Assembly (NCBI GenBank): GCA_028687045.1 | Contig: JAQUAW010000004.1 | Coordinates: forward strand, 1 to 54,119 | DNA length: 54,119 nucleotides | From: Patescibacteria group bacterium | GTDB taxonomy: Bacteria; Patescibacteriota; Patescibacteriia; Magasanikbacterales; UBA922 | Direction of reading: 5' to 3' | In this document: positions 7,943 to 14,945 of the stretch, piece after piece | How positions within the stretch are numbered: position 1 is the first letter of the stretch | Layout of the letters: each line of letters begins with the position of its first letter | Notes under the pieces: generated by a model | What the model was told of the DNA's origin: nothing | Database searches by the model: none | Seen by the model: the letters and a program-made list of their open reading frames with translations, nothing else | Position numbers and translations under genes: made by a program

Positions 7943-7985
7943 GTTTAATTCATCCCGATCCTGAGCGACGAAGGAGTCGAAGGAG
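7943..7985. repeat. GC-rich dispersed repeat near gatB
   Basis: The block starts ttcatcccgatcctgagcga and then repeats gaaggagtcgaaggagag. It is GC-rich against an AT-rich background and resembles pieces at 24505-24545. It falls in the gatB leader. Confidence 0.4.
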
Positions 7986-8022
7986 AGGGATCTTTCTTAA
8001 AATAAAATAACTTAATAGCACG

Positions 8023-8050
8023 TCTATAGGATGACTCTAAAAAAAGTCAA
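8023..8050 (-). promoter_or_regulatory. Promoter of gatB-ybaK
   Basis: TTGACT (8045-8050) and TATAGA (8023-8028), 16 bases apart, on the minus strand upstream of gatB. Confidence 0.6.
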
Positions 8051-8089
8051 AAAATAGACATTCACAACTTGATTGTAACACGAGATTAG

Positions 8090-8121
8090 ACAAAAGAAAA
8101 GACCCCTCAAAGAGTGGTCTT
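8090..8121 (-). terminator. Terminator of the deoxynucleotide operon
   Basis: On the minus strand AAGACC and GGTCTT pair (extended by CTC/GAG), then TTTTCTTTTG. It lies 20 bases after the last gene of the operon. Confidence 0.75.
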
Positions 8122-8142
8122 CTTACAAAAAATTCAAATATT

Positions 8143-8931
8143 TTAGACACTTTCTGGTTTTGGCAAATCCAAAACTGGTTTTTTCATCAAATCACAATAT
8201 AATATAGTAGGAACAACGACACTAAAAGGAATAATAGCCAAAGTCAACAAAAGCATAACTACCGTATAAAAAATAGTACTTCCAAAAAGCATATCAAACA
8301 ACCCATTCATAACAGCAAAAATAATATACAATACAAACGATGGCAAAAATAAACGAATAAAGACAGACCCAACCCTTCCCTTTACAATTTTTACACTAGA
8401 AACAATTGATGATAAGCCATTCCCCTTTTCCAAAGCCAAATCTACAAGAACAAAAGAAAACCAAATATAAACTAAAACACCCAATAAAATTATCAACCAA
8501 AGTCCAATAAAAATCACCACAAAATTCACATAACCCATGATACTAAATAAATAAAAAACGTACAAAATAATAGCAGGTATAGCCAAGAAAACAAAAGTTG
8601 CTAAGTTTTTGAAAGTCAAAAAGAACGATTCTTTGATATTTGACCAAAATTTTGGTACTGGCTGACCAATATAGTGCAAGCCAACTACTTTTATAAATGA
8701 CAAACTCAATATAAAACCTAATAAAGAAAAAAAGATAGAAGAAAAAAGATAAATAATAGCTTTGACATAAACGCTTGATATCAAAGATGATAATAATGGT
8801 TTTGAAGTATTGGCAAAAGATAAAAGTATAGAAAAAAACAAAAACAAAAACAAATAAGGAACAAATTTTTTCAATGTGCTAAAATAAACATGAAAACTTT
8901 TTACGATTAAACTACCAATGGAAGGCAACAT
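8143..8931 (-). CDS. Hypothetical six-helix membrane protein
   Basis: Family not named with confidence. The 262-residue product has about six long hydrophobic segments and few charges, with an amphipathic N-terminus (SIGSLIVKSFHVYFSTLKKF). The layout resembles DUF975/glycerophosphodiester phosphodiesterase membrane-domain proteins. It starts 9 bases after the thymidylate kinase-like gene and is the last gene before the terminator, so it is transcribed with the nucleotide genes, though nothing in the sequence links it to nucleotides. Confidence 0.6.
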   Translation of the reverse strand: MLPSIGSLIVKSFHVYFSTLKKFVPYLFLFLFFSILLSFANTSKPLLSSLISSVYVKAIIYLFSSIFFSLLGFILSLSFIKVVGLHYIGQPVPKFWSNIKESFFLTFKNLATFVFLAIPAIILYVFYLFSIMGYVNFVVIFIGLWLIILLGVLVYIWFSFVLVDLALEKGNGLSSIVSSVKIVKGRVGSVFIRLFLPSFVLYIIFAVMNGLFDMLFGSTIFYTVVMLLLTLAIIPFSVVVPTILYCDLMKKPVLDLPKPESV

Positions 8932-8940
8932 AAAATTATG

Positions 8941-9528
8941 TTAAATTAATTTTTTTATTTCTTCCCATAGTATAACATGAATTTCGAGAATTGTTAAATT
9001 AGCATTTATCTTTTTCCAACCCAATTCTTCACCTATTTTCAAATGAGCCTGTCTAACTTTTTCTAACAGTTCTTCATCAGTTTCATGCTTATGATTTTTT
9101 TCAGTACTTTCAGTAAAACGTTTACCATCAAAAAGAAAATCAATATCTTCTTTTAATAAATGTGAATTAATTAATTTCAAATATTCTTCATCCACTCCAG
9201 CACCAATCCCCCAACAAATTCCCGTGCCAGTGTAATCTTCGGCAATAATATTTATTCCGCTTTCTAACTTCTCTTTCAAAGTTGTTTCATATTGTGTACG
9301 ATTGAGAGCATAAATTGTTTGAATTTCACGAGGAGTCAAACTAAATTTGTTTCCCTCACGCAAATAATTATTGAGAATTTTTCCAGATGGTTCCAAATCA
9401 TAAACAGGATATTTCATATACTCTGCTTTATATCCTTCTGCTTGTAATTTTTCAACCAACATTTTGGCTTGAGTAGTTTTGCCCAAATTATTTATTCCAT
9501 GCAATACAACGAATATTCCTTTTGACAT
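8941..9528 (-). CDS. tmk: Thymidylate kinase-like P-loop kinase
   Basis: Probably phosphorylates dTMP to dTDP. The P-loop HGINNLGKTTQAKMLVEKL, the KYPVYDLEPSGKILNNYLRE stretch and the Arg-bearing ALNRTQYE helix follow thymidylate kinase order. The usual DR motif is replaced by AEDYTGTGICWG, and the acidic residue before the P-loop is missing, so it is a divergent member. At 195 residues it is short but normal. It lies in the dNTP operon after folA, behind a 110-base gap filled with micro-words. Confidence 0.8.
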   Translation of the reverse strand: MSKGIFVVLHGINNLGKTTQAKMLVEKLQAEGYKAEYMKYPVYDLEPSGKILNNYLREGNKFSLTPREIQTIYALNRTQYETTLKEKLESGINIIAEDYTGTGICWGIGAGVDEEYLKLINSHLLKEDIDFLFDGKRFTESTEKNHKHETDEELLEKVRQAHLKIGEELGWKKINANLTILEIHVILWEEIKKLI

Positions 9529-9531
9529 AAA

Positions 9532-9660
9532 AATAGTCTATAAAGTCGCAAGTCCCTAAGGTCTTTAAAGTCGACTTATCTAAATAAAATAATCTATAAT
9601 TATCCAAAAGACTTTATAAACTTTTGACTTTATGGACTTTACAGACTCCTAATATATCTC
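9532..9660. repeat. 'agtctataaagtc' micro-word array inside the operon
   Basis: The gap between folA and tmk is mostly variants such as agtctataaagtcgcaag, ggtctttaaagtcgac, gactttataaacttttgac and tttatggactttacagac, in both orientations. It could form hairpins within the operon transcript. Confidence 0.6.
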
Positions 9661-10112
9661 ACAAAACTAAACCCCTCAAAATCTTCACGTTCAACCTCTT
9701 CCCAAACTTTTTTATTTATTTCTGGAAAAAAAACATCGCCATCAAATGTCTTGTGAACTTCGGTAATATATAGTTTATCAGCGATATCAATTGTTTGTGC
9801 ATAAATACTTGCTCCACCAATTACAAAAACATTTTCATTTTTATACTTTTCTAAAGCTTCTTCAATACTAAAATATTTTTCTACATTTTCTGGCACAGAA
9901 TAATTTTCATCACGAGTAATCACAATATTTTTTCTATTTGGCAATGGACGAAATTTTTCGGGAATTGATTCCCAAGTATTACGTCCCATAAGAACAATAC
10001 TTCCACTAGTAATTTCTTTGAAGTGTTTCATGTCTTCTTTGATATTCCAAAGCAAAGCATTGTCTTTGCCAATGCAATTGTTTTCTGAAATAGCGGCTAT
10101 GAGTGAGAGCAT
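9639..10112 (-). CDS. folA: Dihydrofolate reductase
   Basis: Regenerates tetrahydrofolate with NADPH, needed when thymidylate synthase makes dihydrofolate. The N-terminus is MLSLIAAISENNCIGKDNALLW, followed by DMKHFKEIT (catalytic acidic position), VLMGRNTWESIP and KNIVITR, then VFVIGGASIYAQ and LYITEVHKTFDGDVFFPEI. At 157 residues it is a standard short DHFR. It follows dut by 20 bases. Its presence beside the ThyA-family gene argues that the latter is a real thymidylate-type enzyme. Confidence 0.96.
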   Translation of the reverse strand: MLSLIAAISENNCIGKDNALLWNIKEDMKHFKEITSGSIVLMGRNTWESIPEKFRPLPNRKNIVITRDENYSVPENVEKYFSIEEALEKYKNENVFVIGGASIYAQTIDIADKLYITEVHKTFDGDVFFPEINKKVWEEVEREDFEGFSFVRYIRSL

Positions 10113-10132
10113 ATTTATTTTATACAGTAATA

Positions 10133-10567
10133 TTAAAATTTACCAGTACTCCCAAACCCTCCCCTATCATTTTCTTCCATTTTTTCTACTTCTACAAAAT
10201 TACCATTATCAATACGCATAAACATACCTTGGGCGATACGTTCACCTTTTTCTACAACCACTTCTTCATCTGTAAAATTGTAAACTGATAATAATATTTC
10301 ATCATTTTCACCACAATAATCTCGATCAATAGTACCAACACCATTTGCAAGCATCAGACCCTTTTTCTTAGCCAAACTAGAGCGTGCAGACAAAATAAGT
10401 CCATGACTTTCTGGTGTTTTAATAATGAAATTACTTGGCAAAAGTGCCAAAGATTTTGGCGCAATTTTCATTTCCTCACGAGAATACATATCAAAAGCAA
10501 TAGAGCCTTGCGTTTTGTATTCTGGTAGAGGTAAACTTTTGTCTACGCGTTTAATTTTTATGTCCAT
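10133..10567 (-). CDS. dut: dUTP diphosphatase
   Basis: Hydrolyses dUTP to dUMP, keeping uracil out of DNA and feeding thymidylate synthesis. All five trimeric dUTPase motifs are visible: GSIAFDMYS, ARSSLAKKKGL, NGVGTIDRDYCGE, GERIAQGMF and the C-terminal DRGGFGSTG that closes the site. At 144 residues it is full length. It overlaps the preceding kinase gene by 17 bases, showing tight operon packing. Confidence 0.96.
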   Translation of the reverse strand: MDIKIKRVDKSLPLPEYKTQGSIAFDMYSREEMKIAPKSLALLPSNFIIKTPESHGLILSARSSLAKKKGLMLANGVGTIDRDYCGENDEILLSVYNFTDEEVVVEKGERIAQGMFMRIDNGNFVEVEKMEENDRGGFGSTGKF

Positions 10568-11114
10568 ATTTTTTTACAATTTCATCTACTTGTTTGTATA
10601 AATCTTCAAGACTACCATTATTATCAATTAATTCCTCTGCCTGATTAGCGACTTCCTCAATAGTAATTTCTGTTGATCTTTTGTGATCTTCCAAAAATTG
10701 TTCATAAGTTTTGCTATTATCATCAGCTTTGTCTCCACGTCCAACAAGACGTTCATAGCGAATTTTTGGATCAGCAAAAATTTTGACAAGAATAAATCCT
10801 GGGATTTCTTTTAAATATTTTATATCAGCAGGACGACGAACATTAGAAATAGAAATAATTTCATGTTCATCCTTTTCTACATCGCGAGCCATAGTCTTGG
10901 CCAAAATATCTTCTCCAAAATATTCACGCATGGCTTCAGAAATTTTTATATAATTGTCTCTGTTTTTTTCAATGTGATATCTATTCAAAACATCTCCTAA
11001 CATACCACTAAAACTATAATTTTTTCCATTATATTTTTCTTCAATATAATTGGCAGCAGTATCTTTGCCACTTGCCATTTGTCCAACAAATCCTAAGATT
11101 ATTTTATTTAACAT
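10551..11114 (-). CDS. P-loop (deoxy)nucleoside monophosphate kinase-like protein
   Basis: A kinase of the adenylate/dephospho-CoA kinase fold. The Walker A GFVGQMASGKDTAANYIEEK, the substrate-site ISISNVRRPADIKYLKE, and the lid-like RYERLVGRGDKADD are visible in 187 residues. Similar proteins are called dNMP kinases in phages and dephospho-CoA kinase-like in databases. In this operon a role in phosphorylating dCMP, dTMP or another dNMP is plausible. It overlaps both neighbours (11 and 17 bases), so it belongs to the dNTP operon. The exact substrate is unknown. Confidence 0.68.
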   Translation of the reverse strand: MLNKIILGFVGQMASGKDTAANYIEEKYNGKNYSFSGMLGDVLNRYHIEKNRDNYIKISEAMREYFGEDILAKTMARDVEKDEHEIISISNVRRPADIKYLKEIPGFILVKIFADPKIRYERLVGRGDKADDNSKTYEQFLEDHKRSTEITIEEVANQAEELIDNNGSLEDLYKQVDEIVKKYGHKN

Positions 11115-11625
11115 ATTGTTTTATTTTTAAAATATTTTCCTCAAGATTTAAAGCCGTATCTATTAAATAATAATCAATTTTTAAATTTTCTAAAATATTT
11201 AGATATGAATCTGGAAAATCTCTTTCTAGACGAGCTTCCAATTTTACAACGTCCATATCTCTACTTCTTTTTAAAGCACGCTCTTTACAGACTTCATTAG
11301 GGGCAACACACAGAAAGATTGTTACTCTGTAGTCGTCATTAATTTTATTTAATTCTTGCAAGTTATACCCTGTATGACTAGTCCCTAATTCAAGTATAAT
11401 CTGTCCTTTATCTTTTAAATAAGTTTCCCGCATTTTTTCATACATGTCTTGGTAACCTAAAATTGTTTTCTCTTCTGGTACAGCAGAACTATTACCATTC
11501 CCATAGGCTAAAACAAAAGGTAACACATCAACCACAAAATCATTTGGAAAAATATTTTTTATTAGAGTACTTTTACCTACACCAGGTTTACCCACAAACA
11601 CAAACAAATTATTGTCGTCTATCAT
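11104..11625 (-). CDS. Second P-loop kinase of the dNTP operon
   Basis: An AAA/nucleotide-kinase-like protein of 173 residues. Walker A is VFVGKPGVGKSTLIKNIF, a strand IILELGTSHTGYNLQE supplies the acidic residue, and FLCVAPNEVCKERALKRSR resembles the lid Arg cluster of NMP kinases. No specific family is recognised. It overlaps the next kinase gene by 11 bases and starts 18 bases after the dCMP deaminase gene. A nucleoside or nucleotide kinase role is inferred from context alone. Confidence 0.6.
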   Translation of the reverse strand: MIDDNNLFVFVGKPGVGKSTLIKNIFPNDFVVDVLPFVLAYGNGNSSAVPEEKTILGYQDMYEKMRETYLKDKGQIILELGTSHTGYNLQELNKINDDYRVTIFLCVAPNEVCKERALKRSRDMDVVKLEARLERDFPDSYLNILENLKIDYYLIDTALNLEENILKIKQYVK

Positions 11626-11643
11626 ATTGAAAAAAATTCTTTA

Positions 11644-12174
11644 CTAAATTTTCCAAATAGTATCTTTAGGAGTGACACGTTCATTATTTTTTGTTTTCTT
11701 TTCTAATTCTTTTTGTAGAGCGAGCCTTGGTTCACGACAAAAAATGTTTTCTGCATTTTCAAGTAAATAAACATTTTTTATACCATGTTTAATTATACTG
11801 TCCCAACATTTTTTACAACACCACCAATGACCAAACAAATACAAATCAGCTTGCCCAGGATCATTATTGTTAGCAATAGCATTGTTTACGGCACCCAATT
11901 CAGAGTGACCATTTTGTTGACAAATTTCTTTACAAAAATGATATCCTTCACCAGTGGGACAATTGTTTTGTACACGTGGACAGAGAGGTTGCCATTTACC
12001 TTCATTACTTGCACGACCAATAATTTTTTCATCTTTTACCACCACCGCTCCAGTTGGCCACCACGAACATCCTGATAGTTCGTTTGCAATTTTTTGTGCT
12101 TCTTGCATCCATTTATTATCGAGAGGAACGTACAATATTTGTTTGTTTTCAGGTAAATAAGGATATTTTATCAT
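11644..12174 (-). CDS. dCMP deaminase-like protein
   Basis: Zinc deaminase of the cytidine/dCMP family, likely converting dCMP to dUMP. The catalytic site is HSELGA (His90, Glu92 as proton carrier) plus WWCCKKC (Cys119/120 and Cys123). It departs from the usual HAE and PCxxC. Four more Cys (65, 72, 81, 85) could bind a second, structural zinc as in ComEB-type enzymes. Length is 176 residues. Its start overlaps the dcd stop by 4 bases (ATGA), so translation is probably coupled. Confidence 0.78.
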   Translation of the reverse strand: MIKYPYLPENKQILYVPLDNKWMQEAQKIANELSGCSWWPTGAVVVKDEKIIGRASNEGKWQPLCPRVQNNCPTGEGYHFCKEICQQNGHSELGAVNNAIANNNDPGQADLYLFGHWWCCKKCWDSIIKHGIKNVYLLENAENIFCREPRLALQKELEKKTKNNERVTPKDTIWKI

Positions 12175-12854
12175 ACAGGATTCTTTGTAATATCATCTTG
12201 TATAGGAAACTGTTGTTTCAATTGTTCTACGTTCCCCTGTTTCAACAATTCTGTCTCTTCTTGATGGTCAGGTTTGCTTTCAAGACTGTATGGAGTTGCT
12301 GTATTATATTTTGAATCTTGAAGACCATGTTTTGCAGCGTCCTCTTTGGAAATTTCTTGTTTCAAATTATAAAAGACGATCTGACAAATTCTTTCACCTG
12401 GATAAATTTTCAAAGCATGGTGTGTATTATTGACCATTGGGATAATTAAGTTTCCAGAATAAAAAGGATCAATAACACCACTTTCAATAGAAAGACCACG
12501 TCGTGAGCTTGAACTTCGTGGATATAAAATACCCATAATAAGTCCCGTGTTTATTGAAATTTTTTCTAGTGTAGAAGCAACTATAGATTCACCTGGCAAT
12601 ATTTCAAAATACTGACCTGGTTTAAGCTTAATAAGTTGATAATTTTCAGAAAGATTGTCAGTATCAAAATAATCAGCCACAACAGCAGATCTTCCTTTTT
12701 CATCAAATTTCCAAGTTTTTGGTATATAAAAACTCCAACCAAGACGAATATCTACAGCAGCTGGTTGCATTTGAAATGCATCTAGCTCTGGAGAAAAAAT
12801 TATTTTGTTATTTTTGAACTCTTCTATTATGTTGTATTTAGTAAGTATTGACAT
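12171..12854 (-). CDS. dcd: dCTP deaminase family protein
   Basis: Deaminates dCTP to dUTP, which dut then turns into dUMP. The fold is related to dUTPase: MQPAAVDIRLGWSFYIP, LKPGQYFEILPGESIVAST, the signature PRSSSSRRGLSIESGVIDPF and YPGERICQIVFY. At 227 residues it is longer than E. coli Dcd, with a polar Gln/Glu-rich tail after residue 190. It sits between thyA (27 bases) and the dCMP deaminase gene (4-base overlap). Two routes to dUMP are therefore encoded side by side. Confidence 0.9.
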   Translation of the reverse strand: MSILTKYNIIEEFKNNKIIFSPELDAFQMQPAAVDIRLGWSFYIPKTWKFDEKGRSAVVADYFDTDNLSENYQLIKLKPGQYFEILPGESIVASTLEKISINTGLIMGILYPRSSSSRRGLSIESGVIDPFYSGNLIIPMVNNTHHALKIYPGERICQIVFYNLKQEISKEDAAKHGLQDSKYNTATPYSLESKPDHQEETELLKQGNVEQLKQQFPIQDDITKNPV

Positions 12855-12880
12855 ATATAAAAATTAAATTACATGAATTT

Positions 12881-13711
12881 TTAAAAAACAATCTTCATGC
12901 CTTTTACAGGTCCTTGGGGTTTATATTGTTTATCAATTTTATCAAAAATTTCTTGAACTAATGTCTCGTCTCCTTTTTCAGCACGATCAAAATAATCTGG
13001 TTGCCCATGTAAATGAATTGTAGGATGTTCATTACTTCTCTCTACAACTTCCCATGCTTGTTTGTAATGAATATCATAAATATGAGCATTACTAATAGTG
13101 TATGTGAGTTTTCCAGGCTGAACCCCAAGTTTTGCAGCTAATATAACTTGCAAAAGTGCAGCTCCAGCCACATCATGTGGGCACCCCAACATCATATCAT
13201 TTGATCTGACTACATTATGAATATGTAATTTATTACCAATAATATTTGCAGTAAAAGTATAAGGACAAGGAACATTCTTTTTTGTATTAGGGTTACCAAG
13301 ACCATCTTCTCGTGGATCCCAAGTTACAATAACCCCATGTCGTGAACCAGGTTGTTCTGTGAGATGTTTTACCAAAAGTCCCAGCTGATCTCTATCAAAT
13401 GAATGACGCCATCGATAACCATATGCGGCGGGAATAGTGCCATCGTCCTCAGTAAAATCCTCCCAAATTTTGGTAAACTTATTTACAAAATCATCCGGAT
13501 ATTTACTCCCCATAATGAACCAAATCTGTTCAGCTATACATATTTTTAAAGGAATTTTACGAAGTGTGAGAAGTGGGAATCCGTTGTCTAATTCAAATGT
13601 TAAGCCTGGTATAATTTTTGTATAATGTCCTGTCCTTTCATTGTATTCTTCAAATCCCTCATTTAATATCTTTAATATTGCACTTTTATATTGTTCGTCA
13701 AATTGAGTCAT
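12881..13711 (-). CDS. thyA: Thymidylate synthase family protein with Asp at the base-selecting position
   Basis: ThyA fold of 276 residues. Conserved are NERTG (Arg26), EQIWF (61-65), AAYGYRWRHSF (96-105), SRHGVIVTW (123-131), the nucleophile in VPCP (Cys149), RSND (169-172) and the HIY pair (His210, Tyr212). Where E. coli ThyA has Asn177 in PFNIAS, this has Asp180 in PHDVAG. Asn at that site selects dUMP; Asp is found in dCMP hydroxymethylases. The residue after the nucleophile is Pro instead of His. dut, dcd and folA in the operon still favour thymidylate production. First gene of the dNTP operon. Confidence 0.88.
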   Translation of the reverse strand: MTQFDEQYKSAILKILNEGFEEYNERTGHYTKIIPGLTFELDNGFPLLTLRKIPLKICIAEQIWFIMGSKYPDDFVNKFTKIWEDFTEDDGTIPAAYGYRWRHSFDRDQLGLLVKHLTEQPGSRHGVIVTWDPREDGLGNPNTKKNVPCPYTFTANIIGNKLHIHNVVRSNDMMLGCPHDVAGAALLQVILAAKLGVQPGKLTYTISNAHIYDIHYKQAWEVVERSNEHPTIHLHGQPDYFDRAEKGDETLVQEIFDKIDKQYKPQGPVKGMKIVF

Positions 13712-13773
13712 ATCATTATTTTAATAAAAATATATAGTATATACATTTTACCAGACAAATAAAGTTCTCGCAA

Positions 13774-13807
13774 GCAAAACAAAAACCCCCCGAAAAAAGA
13801 GGAGTTT
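13774..13807 (-). terminator. Possible attenuator in the thyA operon leader
   Basis: On the minus strand AAACTCC pairs with GGGGTTT around a T-rich loop, followed by TTTTTGTTTTG. It sits between the -10 box at 13837 and thyA at 13711. A smaller hairpin (CTGT/ACAG) lies just upstream in the leader. Confidence 0.5.
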
Positions 13808-13836
13808 CTGTGGCCATACAGTGTGGGCTAAAATAA

Positions 13837-13842
13837 ATTATA
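13837..13842 (-). promoter_or_regulatory. -10 box of the thyA operon
   Basis: TATAAT on the minus strand. The -35 position (GTAGCA at 13860-13865) is poor and is covered by a palindrome, as expected for a regulated promoter. Confidence 0.6.
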
Positions 13843-13850
13843 ACCCTTGT

Positions 13851-13870
13851 TTGAAGTATTGCTACTTCAA
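13851..13870. promoter_or_regulatory. Palindromic operator candidate
   Basis: TTGAAGTA-TTGC-TACTTCAA, perfect 8-base arms, overlapping the -35 region of the thyA operon promoter. Its position fits binding of a dimeric repressor. No regulator gene is nearby, so the regulator is unknown. Confidence 0.5.
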
Positions 13871-13993
13871 TACTATCAAACATATCTCTACATCTGATAA
13901 TAAAACCATTATACACAAATTTTTAAGAAAAGTCTACTGTTATCCCCAAAACCTGTGTATATTTTTATTTTTCAAATTTTTTGTAAGATAAGA

Positions 13994-14022
13994 TTGACAA
14001 AAAAAAACTTTTGTTATATAAT
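13994..14022 (+). promoter_or_regulatory. Promoter of the plus-strand tRNA cluster
   Basis: TTGACA (13994-13999) and TATAAT (14017-14022), 17 bases apart, about 37 bases before tRNA-Gly. Confidence 0.9.
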
Positions 14023-14058
14023 CAGACCCGTCAAGTTTACGACAATTTCGGTCAAAAT

Positions 14059-14131
14059 GCGGATGTCGTATAATGGCTTATTATCTCGGCCTTCCAAGCC
14101 GATGACGCCGGTTCGATTCCGGTCATCCGCT
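14059..14131 (+). tRNA. tRNA-Gly(TCC)
   Basis: Cloverleaf with acceptor GCGGATG/CATCCGC, anticodon loop CTTCCAA (TCC), T arm CCGGTTCGATTCCGG and U discriminator. CCA is not encoded. Confidence 0.95.
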
Positions 14132-14164
14132 CAAAATATGCTAAAAAGCATATTACAATATAAC

Positions 14165-14240
14165 ATCGCAGGATAATCCCGATCAATCGGGAAAAAAACA
14201 TATCGCGGGATAGTCCCGATCAATCGGGACGTCGGACAAT
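14165..14240. repeat. CCCGATcaATCGGG palindromes between tRNAs
   Basis: Two copies of atcccgatcaatcggga-type palindromes lie between tRNA-Gly and tRNA-fMet. A variant (cccgatgaaatcggg) sits inside the broken tRNA at 15892-15966. Confidence 0.6.
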
Positions 14241-14252
14241 AAAACTTAACAT

Positions 14253-14326
14253 CGCGGGATAGAGCAGTCAGGCAGCTCGTCGGGCTCATAACCCGAAGGT
14301 CGCCGGTTCAAATCCGGCTCCCGCAA
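14253..14326 (+). tRNA. Initiator tRNA-fMet(CAT)
   Basis: Acceptor CGCGGGA faces TCCCGCA, giving the unpaired C1-A72 of bacterial initiators. Anticodon stem ends in GGG/CCC around CTCATAA. This makes it initiator rather than elongator. Confidence 0.93.
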
Positions 14327-14365
14327 CAAAGGTATTTACATTTTTTGTAAATATGATAAAATAGA

Positions 14366-14444
14366 TTTCGCAAAAATGCGGTAGTAGTTCAGTTGGTAGA
14401 TACGCCCGTCCGGGAGATCGCCGGTTCGAATCCTTTCGCAAAAA
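14366..14444. repeat. 11-base direct repeats flanking a broken tRNA copy
   Basis: TTTCGCAAAAA at 14366-14376 and again at 14434-14444 brackets the tRNA fragment exactly at its broken 3' end, suggesting recombination at short homology. Confidence 0.6.
14378..14436 (+). pseudogene. 3'-truncated tRNA copy
   Basis: Starts with the acceptor and D arm of the Gly(GCC) gene (GCGGTAGTAGTTCAGTTGG) and has most of a T arm, but ends before the 3' acceptor. The anticodon arm CCCGTCCGGG leaves only two to four loop bases, so no proper anticodon can be presented. Its surroundings (GGAGATCGCC) resemble tRNA-Asp. Confidence 0.65.
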
Positions 14445-14461
14445 CAAAATTTATAATAAAT

Positions 14462-14534
14462 GCGGTAGTAGTTCAGTTGGTAGAACGCTTCCTTGCCAAG
14501 GAAGAGGTCGCCGGTTCGAATCCGGTCTGCCGCT
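14462..14534 (+). tRNA. tRNA-Gly(GCC)
   Basis: Acceptor GCGGTAG/CTGCCGC, anticodon arm CTTCC-TTGCCAA-GGAAG (GCC), T arm GCCGGTTCGAATCCGGT, U discriminator. Intact. Confidence 0.95.
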
Positions 14535-14547
14535 CACTTTATAAAAT

Positions 14548-14814
14548 ATGATTTCAAAAAATATTTTATATATATTACAAAGCTTATCCCACAAGGATAA
14601 GTTTTATGTTGGAATAACAAATAGAGAAAGAGAAAGACTTGATGAACATAATAGAGGACAAACCTTTTCTACAAAAAAATATTTACCATGGAAAGTTATT
14701 TATATGGAAGAATTTGAAACTAAGTCTCAAGCTATGAAACGTGAAACCTATTTAAAAAGCATTAATGGTTATAAAGAAAAATTAATTATAATTGATAAAC
14801 ATAGAAAAAAGTAG
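14548..14814 (+). CDS. Small GIY-YIG endonuclease-like protein
   Basis: An 88-residue single GIY-YIG domain (YhbQ/UPF0213-like). Visible are YILQSLSHKDKFYVGIT (GIY...YIG equivalent), the Arg helix RERLDEHNRG and the catalytic Glu in AMKRETYLKS. These proteins are common in Patescibacteria and their role is unclear; some GIY-YIG proteins are homing nucleases. The gene sits 13 bases after tRNA-Gly, and its stop codon is the TAG of a 5'-truncated tRNA copy (14811-14870), so it appears to have been inserted with, or into, tRNA sequence. Confidence 0.82.
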   Translation: MISKNILYILQSLSHKDKFYVGITNRERERLDEHNRGQTFSTKKYLPWKVIYMEEFETKSQAMKRETYLKSINGYKEKLIIIDKHRKK

Positions 14815-14870
14815 TTCAGTTGTATATACGCCCGTCCGGGAGGTCGCCGGTTCGAATCCGGTCTGCCGCT
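14811..14870 (+). pseudogene. 5'-truncated tRNA copy
   Basis: Begins at GTAGTTCAGTTG without the first acceptor bases, keeps an intact T arm and 3' acceptor (CTGCCGCT), and has the same abnormal CCCGTCCGGG anticodon arm as 14378-14436. Together the two fragments would make one complete tRNA-like copy. Confidence 0.65.
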
Positions 14871-14873
14871 CAC

Positions 14874-14907
14874 AAAAAAACCACTCATATAATGAGTGGT
14901 TTTTTTA
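14874..14907. terminator. Bidirectional terminator
   Basis: AACCACTCAT pairs with ATGAGTGGTT, flanked by A and T runs. It ends the tRNA/GIY-YIG unit and the convergent transaldolase gene. Confidence 0.85.
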
Positions 14908-14909
14908 AT

Positions 14910-14945
14910 CAGTGTAATCTTTTCTAGATCTGTGCAATCAGTGTC
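14910..14945. repeat. 'atcagtgtaatc' words running into a coding end
   Basis: The spacer word aatcagtgtaatcttttcta continues as tgtgcaatcagtgtcttcc, which encodes the last residues of the transaldolase (KTLIAQI and stop). Confidence 0.5.

Noticed and set aside
13716-13916. 66-codon minus-strand ORF upstream of thyA
   Set aside because: It spans the -10 box, the palindrome and the terminator, and its composition is non-coding; the regulatory reading explains the region better.
14253-14326. Elongator tRNA-Met
   Set aside because: C1-A72 mismatch and three G-C pairs below the anticodon loop identify an initiator.
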